The notes under the pieces are model-generated. The model ran no database searches and had not been told where the DNA came from. It worked only from the letters and a program-made list of their open reading frames with translations. A stretch of DNA of 7,787 nt. Origin: Vicinamibacteria bacterium (GTDB lineage Bacteria; Acidobacteriota; Vicinamibacteria; Fen-336; JAGNNV01). Shown here in pieces: positions 1-6,631 of this stretch; position 1 is the stretch's first letter; the number at the start of each line of letters is the position of its first letter. Location of the stretch: positions 1-7,787 of the forward strand of contig JAENWE010000455.1 in the NCBI GenBank assembly GCA_016650185.1, read 5' to 3'. A program made the position numbers and the translations under genes.

Positions 1-954
1 AACGGACTTTTCTCCGGCTACAACCGCGGCGCCTATTACCCTCGCAAGCACTTCAAGCACCTGATCGGACGCCTCGTCGAATTCATCACGTCCCACAACG
101 GATGTCACATCTACTACGAACAGGAAGTGACGTCCATCGTCGCGGACGGCGAGCGCGTCGAGTCCGTGCGGACCCGCGACGGGAAGACCTTCCAGGCGCC
201 CACCATCATCTGCAACGCCGATCCCCAGAAGATGGCCCAGGTTATCGGCCTCGAGAAGTTCCCCCGGCCGTATCACAAGCCTCTGAGCTACGAGTACTCG
301 CAGACCGCGCTCACCGTCTACCTCGGACTCCGCGGAATCGACCTGAGGGAATACGGCTTCGGCCGGCACAACACCTGGCACCTCGAACAGTGGGACATGA
401 ACGAAACCTGGGCTCAGGAAATGCGCCAGGATTGGAGCCGCCCCTGGGTCTTCATGGCGACACCCTCGCTGCATACGGACGAGCCGGGCACCTGCCCCCC
501 TGATGCTCAGATACTCGAGCTGGCGACGACCGCCAACTACGACTACTTTCGCGACCTACGCAACCGCGATATCCGCGCCTACCGCCGCCGGAAAAAGGAA
601 GTCGAAGATAAGCTGATCGACATCGTGGAGCGGCACCACGTTCCCAACTTGCGCAAGCACATCGTCCTGCACGTGGCGGGCTCTCCCACCACGAACGAGG
701 ATTTTTGCTGGGCGCCGCGGGGGCACTCTTACGGCCAGCACCTCACCCCCATGAACATGGGCCTCGGCCGTCTCAAGGCGAAAACCCCCTGGAAAAACTT
801 CTACTGGTGCAACGCCGCCAGCGGCTATCCCGGCGTCAATGGCACCATCGGCACGGGAATGGAGCTCTACCTGCAGCTCACGGGCGATCGTTTCTGGAAT
901 CCGCGCGATACGCCGGACACCGCCACCCTGCATCGTCAGCTGTTGGGGCTCTGA
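1..954 (+). CDS. Phytoene-dehydrogenase-related NAD(P)/FAD-dependent oxidoreductase, 5'-truncated by the window edge
   Basis: The open frame begins at base 1 without a start and gives 317 residues before TGA at 952-954. Members of this CrtI/RetSat-like flavoprotein family (COG1233 type) are about 500 residues, so roughly the N-terminal third, including the GxGxxG dinucleotide motif, lies to the left. What remains starts with the segment GAYYPRKHFKHLIGRLVEFI at about residues 10-29, typical of the 'G..YP.GG...L...L' block before the second FAD-binding strands. Next comes the strand pair with VTSIVADGERVESVRTRDGK, which is how the family rebuilds the flavin domain, and then 'IICNADP'. Near the C-terminus (about 270-300) is NFYWCNAASGYPGVNGTIGTG, the conserved FAD-contacting 'G....PG.G..G...SG' block in a divergent form. 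The family desaturates, saturates or isomerises polyene and isoprenoid lipids; the substrate here cannot be inferred. Its last 19 bp overlap the convergent gene that ends at 936. Family assignment is firm, specific activity unknown. Confidence 0.9.
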   Translation, partial: NGLFSGYNRGAYYPRKHFKHLIGRLVEFITSHNGCHIYYEQEVTSIVADGERVESVRTRDGKTFQAPTIICNADPQKMAQVIGLEKFPRPYHKPLSYEYSQTALTVYLGLRGIDLREYGFGRHNTWHLEQWDMNETWAQEMRQDWSRPWVFMATPSLHTDEPGTCPPDAQILELATTANYDYFRDLRNRDIRAYRRRKKEVEDKLIDIVERHHVPNLRKHIVLHVAGSPTTNEDFCWAPRGHSYGQHLTPMNMGLGRLKAKTPWKNFYWCNAASGYPGVNGTIGTGMELYLQLTGDRFWNPRDTPDTATLHRQLLGL

Positions 955-2294
955 GTGAGGTCGCGAACCAGCTGCCGAGCCGCCTTCTGTCCGCTGCGGC
1001 TGGCTCCTTCGATCCAGGGCGCGTTCATGTAATCGCCGCACAGGTAGAGCCCCTGCCCGCCCTGCCCGCCGCGCAGAAATTCCTTCACCCGCGCGATCTG
1101 CCCGCAGTCGTATTTCGGGATGGCCTCGGACCAACGCTGCAGGTCATAGGCTTTCACCCGGTCGGCTACTCCACGCAGACTCGCATTCAGGCTCAGTAAT
1201 TCGGTCTTGACGACTTCGAAGATCCTTCCGTCCTCCTCCTTGAGGAGTTTCAAGGCAGCCTCTTCGTGCAGGCCGACGTTGACCAGAGACGTGCCCTCGT
1301 GGGTTGTGTGCTCCCCTTTCAGCGACTCGTTCGTGAACTCGGAGATGATGCGGTTCTCGAGGTAGGGGACGTAGAAGCAGTGGGTGCGCCCGAGCGCGTC
1401 CTTGGGAACGCGAAAGGAGACGTTGATGGTGGAGGCGTAGCGGGTTTGGGCGAGCAGAAGGCGATGAGCCTCGGGGCCGTTCTCGAGCATCCCGAGCGCA
1501 ACGCTCGGCGTGACCGCCAGCACCACCTGGTCGAAAACCGAGATGGAGTCGGCGGTGCCCACCCGCCAGCCACCGTCCTGAGGCTCCAGGGTGAGGACCG
1601 GGCAACCGCGGTGAACCACCAGCCGGTCCGCCAGGGCTTCGGGAAGCGCCCGCATATCGCCCTTCGCGTGCAGGACGCTGAAGTCAAGCGCGGGATCGGC
1701 CATCATGCTGAACAGGGACAGGAAGGCGGCGGCGCTCGTCTCGGTCGAGCGCGAAAACATCATGCACGAGTTGAACGAATCCACGATGTAGTCGGCGAAC
1801 TCCTGGCCCACCTCCCGCCGGGCGTAGCTGTAGGCCTCTTCGTGGTTCAAAGCGTCGGGAGCGAGGCCGAGGTCGAAGAAGTCCAGGCCTGCGTGGGCGG
1901 CGCGAACCTTGACCGCAAAGGCCAGGAACCGAAACCGGCTGAGGAGATTTAAGCCGTCCATCCGAAAGATGTCGCGGATCGAGGTGAAGTTCATCAGACA
2001 GGGCTGACCGTCGCGGTAGACGATGTGGGTCACTGGACTCGCCCGTCGCAGATCCACTCCCATTTCGTCGGCCAGGGCGTTCACGCCTCGGTACGCGCGG
2101 ATCAGGAAATTGGCGCCCACGTCGAAGGCGAGGCCGTCCTTCGTACGGGTGTTCATGCGCCCCCCCACGCTGGCGTCGCGCTCGAAGACCTGAACGGCTA
2201 CTCCAGCCTGGTGGAGTTCCCAGGCGCAGGTCAAGCCGGCGATGCCGGCGCCGATCACCGCGACGCTCAGAGGACGTCCCTTATTTAAGAACAC
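936..2294 (-). CDS. Flavin amine oxidase / protoporphyrinogen-oxidase-like FAD-dependent oxidoreductase
   Basis: This encodes 452 residues. The N-terminus has the Rossmann strand and dinucleotide motif VAVIGAGIAGLTCAWEL (residues 11-27), the ribose-binding Glu at the end of beta2 (FERD, E38), and the 'GG' motif VGGRMNT at 43-49. The C-terminus has the second FAD-binding motif LYLCGDYMNAPWIEGASRSG (about 416-435). These are hallmarks of the amino-oxidase superfamily (HemG/PPOX, MAO, carotenoid and squalene desaturases). The middle holds the variable substrate domain, so the substrate is not predictable; no signal peptide or clear membrane segment is visible. The start is GTG at 2294: an in-frame TAG lies just four codons upstream, and the next in-frame GTG would remove the first beta strand. 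An AGGAGG-like stretch sits about 28 nt upstream, too far to be a normal ribosome-binding site, so initiation looks weak. It lies 167 bp downstream of the broken manD on the same strand and overlaps the convergent flavoprotein gene by 19 bp at the 3' end. Confidence 0.9.
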   Translation of the reverse strand: MFLNKGRPLSVAVIGAGIAGLTCAWELHQAGVAVQVFERDASVGGRMNTRTKDGLAFDVGANFLIRAYRGVNALADEMGVDLRRASPVTHIVYRDGQPCLMNFTSIRDIFRMDGLNLLSRFRFLAFAVKVRAAHAGLDFFDLGLAPDALNHEEAYSYARREVGQEFADYIVDSFNSCMMFSRSTETSAAAFLSLFSMMADPALDFSVLHAKGDMRALPEALADRLVVHRGCPVLTLEPQDGGWRVGTADSISVFDQVVLAVTPSVALGMLENGPEAHRLLLAQTRYASTINVSFRVPKDALGRTHCFYVPYLENRIISEFTNESLKGEHTTHEGTSLVNVGLHEEAALKLLKEEDGRIFEVVKTELLSLNASLRGVADRVKAYDLQRWSEAIPKYDCGQIARVKEFLRGGQGGQGLYLCGDYMNAPWIEGASRSGQKAARQLVRDLTQSPNS

Positions 2295-2461
2295 TTCGGC
2301 ATACTACCGGGTTGGAGGTCAGGGCCTCCTCCACGGCTCGCCAAAAGCGTGCAGGGCCCGTGCGCCCAACCGCGGAGACTCGTGCAGTTCCCCTTGATAG
2401 GAAGCGCAGGTCTTCATCGACTGAATAGTCCGGGCCAGGGGCTCGACAAGATGGCGTTTCG

Positions 2462-3669
2462 TCACCAACTATGGACGGTGCCGTCTGTCTTCCGATTCGT
2501 CGGCAGGTAGGCGCGTTCATAAGGGTAGGTCGCAGCCAGCCCCTCGTCGATATCCACGCCCAGTCCTGGCGCGTCGCCCGGGTGCATGAGTCCGTCCTCG
2601 AACCGGTAATGATGCGGGAACACCCGGTCGGTGTCGTCGGTGTGACGCATGTACTCCTGAATTCCAAAATTGTGCACGCTCAAATCGAAATGGAGCGCCG
2701 CTGCCATGCAGACGGGCGAGAGATCGGTGGCTCCGTGGCAGCCCGTTCGCACGTGGTACATCTCCGCGAAAGTCGCGATCTTGCGCAGGTGCGTGATTCC
2801 TCCCGCGTGCGCCACGGTTGAGCGGATGTAGTCGATGAGCTGTTCGCGGATCAGCAACTCGCAGTCGTGAATACCGCTGAAGACCTCGCCCACCGCCAGC
2901 GGCGTCGTGGTGTGCCTTCGGATGAGGCGGAAGCTCTCCTGGAGCTCGGAGGGAACCAGGTCCTCCAGCCAGAAAAGGCGATAGGGCTCCAGGTCCTTCC
3001 CGAGCCGGGCCGCCTCGATCGGAGTGAGCCGATGGTGGGCGTCGTGAAGGAAATGCAGGTCGGGGCCGAAGTCCTGACGGAGTCGGGCGAAGAGCGGGGG
3101 CACGGAACCGAGATACCGCTCGGTGCTCCACACCGCTTCTTGGGGCAGGCCCTTCTCGGCGGGCTCGTAGTACATCTTGCCGCGTCCGACTCCGTAGGTG
3201 GTGGCGAGGCCCGGAACTCCCGATTGTGCCCGGACCGCGCGGTAACCAAGCCGCACGTATTCGGAAACCGCCGCGGCTGTCTCTTCGATCGTGGCTCCGT
3301 TGGCGTGGCCGTAGACGAGAACGCCCTCACGGGAGGCGCCGCCGAGAGCCGGTACACCGGCATATTCGCGGCTTTGCCCAATATGTCCCACAAAGCCACG
3401 TCCACTGCCGAAATCGCGGTCATGGTCACCGGCCCGCGTCGCCAGTAGGCGCCCTTCTAGAGGTACTGCCAGATGTCCTCGATGCGACGGGCATCGCGGC
3501 CGATGAGCAGTGGGATCACGTGATCGCTCAGATAGCTCGCCACCGCGAGCTCGCGCCCGTTCAGCGTGCCGTCGCCGAGGCCGTAAACGCCGTCCTCGGT
3601 CACTATCTTCAAGGTCACAAAATTGCGCCCCGGGGAACAGACGATGACGCGAGCGTCGGTGATCTTCAC
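2462..3669 (-). pseudogene. manD: D-mannonate dehydratase (ManD/RspA, enolase superfamily), interrupted by TAG and a -1 frameshift
   Basis: Read through both lesions this is a 402-residue ManD, exactly the family length. ManD uses Mg2+ to dehydrate D-mannonate to 2-keto-3-deoxy-D-gluconate in hexuronate breakdown. The N-terminus (SPGRNFVTLKIVTEDG, then LNGRELAVASYLSDHVIPLLIGRDA, IEDIWQYL) is diagnostic. The amber codon at 3457-3459 replaces the tyrosine expected in WQYL-Y-KGAYWRRGPV. One base is missing at about 3344-3346, in Leu109 of VYRLLGGASREG. Numbered continuously, R147 and Y159 (active-site loop), metal ligands D210, E236 and E262, and acid H212 fall at the same positions I recall for characterised Novosphingobium ManD. 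Residue 314 is Ala (HGATDLSP), the variant I recall associating with efficient D-mannonate dehydratases rather than the Pro type. The end AYLPTNRKTDGTVHSW is canonical. The start is GTG with GGAG seven bases upstream (3677-3680). The gene is either a very recent pseudogene or intact with two sequence errors. No other uronate gene is in the window. Confidence 0.9.
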
Positions 3670-3966
3670 AGGATCGCTCCGTTCTGATCCGATTCAGTCC
3701 GACCCGTCGGGGCGGAGCGGCCTTCGACGACGTCGCTGAACCAAGTCATGAGCGCGAGCATAGGCTTTGCCGCTCCTTCTTTGGAGGGCATCCACGCCGC
3801 TTCTTTTTGGGGCCAGAGCGCTCTCAATAGACCGATGTGGCGACCGCGGATCGTGGATCGAGCGTTCATCATTCCGAATCTTCGACGTGCTGAGGCGCAG
3901 TCAGGTCAAACCGCAATGCGTGTGCGCACGTCTCAAGTCAGCGAACGTACTTGAGGAGAGACAAGC
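3670..3966. other. Intergenic region between divergent manD (-) and S41 peptidase (+)
   Basis: This 297-bp stretch must hold the 5' regions of both flanking genes. It is visibly less G/C-biased than the genes, with T-rich runs near 3776-3810. I find no convincing -35/-10 pair on either strand. The only clear signals are the two ribosome-binding sites at its ends: GGAG at 3677-3680 for manD and GAGGAGAG at 3953-3960 for the peptidase. The minus strand carries a 68-codon ATG frame (3872 to 3666) whose TGA overlaps the manD GTG start as GTGA. It resembles nothing I know and has no good ribosome-binding site, so I do not call it a gene. An 8-bp palindrome GTGCGCAC at 3922-3929 lies 38 bp before the peptidase start; it may be chance. 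Confidence 0.6.
3953..3960 (+). promoter_or_regulatory. Ribosome-binding site of the S41 peptidase
   Basis: GAGGAGAG includes AGGAG ending eight bases before ATG 3967, a near-optimal Shine-Dalgarno placement. It fixes the start at 3967 rather than at the ATG four codons in. Confidence 0.75.
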
Positions 3967-5262
3967 ATGCGATCGATGGGACTTGCCCTTGCGGGCGCGC
4001 TTCTTCTTGGACCGACGACCGCAGCGCCGGTCGTGGCCGAGGGCGCGGAGCTTCTCACCGCCGAGGTTCGCGCCTCCGTGCTCGACCGCGTCCTCGAGCG
4101 GCTGAATGACACCTACGTCGATCCCGAAGCGGCGGGAGCCATCGCATCGGCGATTCGCGCCCGACGAGAGGCCCACGCTTACGACGGCATCACCAATGCT
4201 TCCCAGTTTGGCGAGGCGGTGACCCATGACCTCCGCTCGATGAACGGCGATCTCCATCTCGGCCTTCGGTATTCGCCCGAGGCCAGCGCTCCTTCTCGCC
4301 CAGCGAGCCCCTTCGGCGATCCGCGTGAACTGAACTTCGGCATGGGCCGCGCGGAAATACTCGACGGAAACGTGGGCTACCTGGAGATCACCGGTTTCAC
4401 CGGCGGCGACTATCGAGACGCCGTCGTGGATGCGCTGAGATTTCTCTCACGCACGGACGCGATGATCATCGACGTGAGGCGCAACGGTGGTGGCGCTTCC
4501 GATATGAGTCACTTCATCTTCAGCCATTTTCTCGGCGAGAAACCCGTGCCCACCATCGACGTGCGCTCCCGTCGTTCGTCCGAGCCGCAGCACCGATTCA
4601 GCCTGGCCGATGTCCCGGGCCCCCGTCGTCCCGATGTTCCCCTCTATCTGCTGACCAGCCAGGGGACGGGTTCGGCCGCCGAAGAATTCAGCTTCGTGCT
4701 CAAGAACCTGCATCGCGCCACGATCGTGGGGCGGCGCACCGCGGGCGCCGGCCACATGGTCGCCCAGATTCCGGTGGGGAATGGTTTCACGGCTTCGCTC
4801 TCCGTCACCCGCGTTTCCGACCCGCAGACCGGGCTTGAATGGGAACAAGTGGGCGTGCAGCCGGACATCGCGGTGGATCCCGAGCAGGCGCTTTTCGCCG
4901 CTCACGCGGCAGCGCTCAAGACAGTTCTGACCGTCACCCGCGATGCCAACCGCTCGCCCCTGCTCACGCGCCTTCTCGAAACGGTCGAGGCTCGGGCCCG
5001 CGGAGCGTCGCCGGTCGGGAAAAGTCCTAACCGGCTGGCCGGCGCCTACGAGGGTCGAGCGGTCGCGGTTCGCGCCGGGCAGCTCTGGTATTCGCGACGC
5101 GCCGGCGGACTGAGCGAACCTCTTGTCTTCCTGGGCGAGGACCGGTATGCGCTGGGCGCGCAGCGGCTGCGCTTCGCGGAATCCGGTGGGATCATGGCCC
5201 TCACGGTTGAACAGGCGGACGGCACGCAGTTGACCTTCAGGCGCAGTGTTGCCTCACGGTAA
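3967..5262 (+). CDS. Secreted S41-family peptidase, IRBP/tricorn-like type (no PDZ domain)
   Basis: The product has 431 residues. An N-terminal signal peptide is clear: Arg2, a hydrophobic core at about 4-15, and likely cleavage after A20 or A24, so the enzyme acts outside the cytoplasm. Residues 29-102 match the helical S41 N-terminal domain: LTAEVRASVLDRVLERLNDTYVDPE, then FGEAVTHDLRSMNGDLHLGL with His97 in the family's 'sgD.Hl' position. The protease core follows directly without a PDZ domain: GNVGYLEITGFTG (134-146), AMIIDVRRNGGG (165-176), and YLLTSQGTGSAAEEF (227-241) with probable nucleophile Ser236. The position 25 residues later, where CtpA/Tsp proteases have the catalytic Lys, is Ala261 in TAGAGH, as expected for the IRBP/tricorn-type branch. 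VGVQPDIAV closes the core. The last ~90 residues form a beta-rich tail. Physiological substrate unknown. It is monocistronic as seen, and ends 20 bp from the convergent propeller gene with no obvious hairpin terminator between. Confidence 0.92.
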   Translation: MRSMGLALAGALLLGPTTAAPVVAEGAELLTAEVRASVLDRVLERLNDTYVDPEAAGAIASAIRARREAHAYDGITNASQFGEAVTHDLRSMNGDLHLGLRYSPEASAPSRPASPFGDPRELNFGMGRAEILDGNVGYLEITGFTGGDYRDAVVDALRFLSRTDAMIIDVRRNGGGASDMSHFIFSHFLGEKPVPTIDVRSRRSSEPQHRFSLADVPGPRRPDVPLYLLTSQGTGSAAEEFSFVLKNLHRATIVGRRTAGAGHMVAQIPVGNGFTASLSVTRVSDPQTGLEWEQVGVQPDIAVDPEQALFAAHAAALKTVLTVTRDANRSPLLTRLLETVEARARGASPVGKSPNRLAGAYEGRAVAVRAGQLWYSRRAGGLSEPLVFLGEDRYALGAQRLRFAESGGIMALTVEQADGTQLTFRRSVASR

Positions 5263-5282
5263 TGGGGGAGTGGTGCATGAGC

Positions 5283-6023
5283 TTAGCGAGTGATGGTGGC
5301 CAGCACGGTTACCTTTCCGGCGGCGTCGATCTTCCGGACGCGAGGCGGCCAGACACGTTCGGCTGCGCGGTGGTCATATTCCAGGACGTATACCGCCCCG
5401 CCCGCCACCGCGACGGCGGTCGGCGACCAGGCGCCCTCCGTTCTCAGGATCGTGGTCACGGTCCCCGATGGTGCAATCCTCACAACCGCGCGGCAGCCGG
5501 TTGCCGCCACGAACAAGACTCCATCTTCGGCGACCGCCAGGCCTCGGAGGTAGGCCCCGGCCGGCGCATCCTCCACCTCCGAGAGTCTCTTGCAGTCCCG
5601 CACCATCACGTTGCGCACGATCCAAGTGATGGCTCCTGAAGGGCTACGCGAAAAACGCTCGTGTCTGCCGTCCCATAGATCGAACCATCCGGAGCCGCGG
5701 CTGATCACGATGGCAAAGTCGCTCGACTCGACTAACGTAGGGCTCGATGCCCGCGCGATCGGGCGAATCTCGTCTTCGACGGTGCGCCGGTTGAACCGCG
5801 TGAACAGGTTATCGTCGTCCAGAGCGAAGAAGTGGAAGTTCGGCGGGCCGACGAACGTCAGGGTTCCCCCCGGATCGATCTTCCAGACGCCGCGCAGCGT
5901 GTCCGCAAAGAACACGTTGCCGCGCCGATCGACCGCGATCGATGCCCCCGGATGCGCCAAGGCAACCGACGGGACGAGGAGCGACAGAATGAGGAAACAG
6001 AAGAGCCGGCCGACGGGGCGCAT
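5283..6023 (-). CDS. Exported NHL/SMP-30-like beta-propeller protein of unknown function
   Basis: The product has 246 residues from ATG at 6023. This start puts a textbook signal peptide at the very N-terminus: Arg2/Arg6, hydrophobic core LFCFLILSLLVPSVALA, and predicted cleavage after Ala23 before HPG. The same frame is open to an ATG at 6089, but that would bury the signal peptide behind 22 residues. An AAAGG lies six bases before the ATG at 6023. The mature part has propeller blades of the NHL/gluconolactonase kind: about 27-58 (SIAVDRRGNVFFADTLRGVWKID), 158-193 (LRGLAVAEDGVLFVAATGCRAVVRIAPSG), and 200-243 (PTAVAVAGGAVYVLEYD...RVRKIDAAGKV), each with the 'G.hyVaD....vrkid..G' pattern. The middle (62-150) is more diverged. 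Such proteins are binding scaffolds or lactonase-like enzymes; no catalytic metal ligands can be assigned, and only three blades are clear where a closed propeller needs about six. The ligand is unknown. Confidence 0.82.
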   Translation of the reverse strand: MRPVGRLFCFLILSLLVPSVALAHPGASIAVDRRGNVFFADTLRGVWKIDPGGTLTFVGPPNFHFFALDDDNLFTRFNRRTVEDEIRPIARASSPTLVESSDFAIVISRGSGWFDLWDGRHERFSRSPSGAITWIVRNVMVRDCKRLSEVEDAPAGAYLRGLAVAEDGVLFVAATGCRAVVRIAPSGTVTTILRTEGAWSPTAVAVAGGAVYVLEYDHRAAERVWPPRVRKIDAAGKVTVLATITR

Positions 6024-6496
6024 GGAGTGCCTTTCAGTGAAAAATATACACCCTTGAACTTGCGACGGCACGCTTCGATCCACTTCCACTGGGGGTGGCC
6101 CGAACTGACGTCATGCAGCCGGAAGGCCACACGTCCAGCCGGCGCCACGCGTGAGTCCCGGTTTCGAATGTCGCGACCGGTCGGCGCGCCGTCCGGTGAG
6201 CACTCGGCGTTTGATCGCGCCCCGGCACGGTCGCTGACACTCCGAGTTCGCTCCTGGGCGTATGCTCGAAATCGCGGCTTCATTCTGCGTCCTCCATCCG
6301 GCGTGGCCAGCCTGGCCCCGATGGCCAGAACGTTCCGCCGAACTTGGATCCACGCATTGACTAACCTCCGCCGCTTACCTTCAGCCCAACGCGCCTTCCT
6401 CCAACAGGGAGATCGCGTCTGGATGGCGTCGCCCAGTGTGGCGCTGGTTTCGGCCCTCGTGGCCGGGACGGAGCGGTCGAAACGAGTGCTGGTTGA
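6024..6496. other. Region without a recognisable gene between the propeller gene and the coiled-coil frame
   Basis: The first ~30 bases are the leader of the propeller gene (ribosome-binding site, the small inverted repeat TTTCAGTGAAA at 6032-6042, an A/T-rich patch). The rest is G/C-rich with open frames on both strands, including a long plus-strand frame that passes through 6024-6581 and a minus-strand frame 6652-5858. Their translations are Arg-, Ser- and Pro-rich, show no family motif, and overlap each other. They look like random open frames in G/C-rich DNA. A cluster of TGGCC repeats lies near 6303-6327. No tRNA, rRNA or terminator was seen. The region could hold the degraded 5' part of the coiled-coil gene that follows. 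Confidence 0.45.
6043..6048 (-). promoter_or_regulatory. Possible -10 element (TATATT) upstream of the propeller gene
   Basis: The minus strand reads TATATT here, inside the most A/T-rich patch near the gene (about 6038-6050), 20-25 bases before the ATG at 6023. No good -35 lies at 16-18 bp spacing, so this is a weak proposal based on base composition and position. Confidence 0.25.
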
Positions 6497-6631
6497 CGAG
6501 AACGCGCCGGGGTTCATCTCGAAAGTTGGCCGCATCGCAGGCGCCGCACGACCCAGCTGGAACAGGGAGCCGCCGCCCTGACCAAGCGCAAAGCGAAACT
6601 GCCGGAGAGTTGGGAAACCTCGCGGGCCGAG

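Noticed and set aside
1266..1952. Long plus-strand frame inside the amine-oxidase-like gene
   Set aside because: It is antisense to a gene with clear FAD motifs and its translation shows no recognisable domain, as expected for a shadow frame in G/C-rich DNA.
2281..2667. Minus-strand frame of 128 codons across the end of manD and the spacer to the flavoprotein gene
   Set aside because: Most of it is out of frame inside conserved ManD coding sequence; the remainder shows no family motif.
5263..5282. Possible bidirectional terminator between the convergent S41 and propeller genes
   Set aside because: The 20-bp gap contains no hairpin with a T run on either strand.
6161..6169. GTTTCGAAT resembling a tRNA T-loop
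   Set aside because: The flanking bases do not form a T-stem, acceptor stem or anticodon arm, so there is no tRNA.
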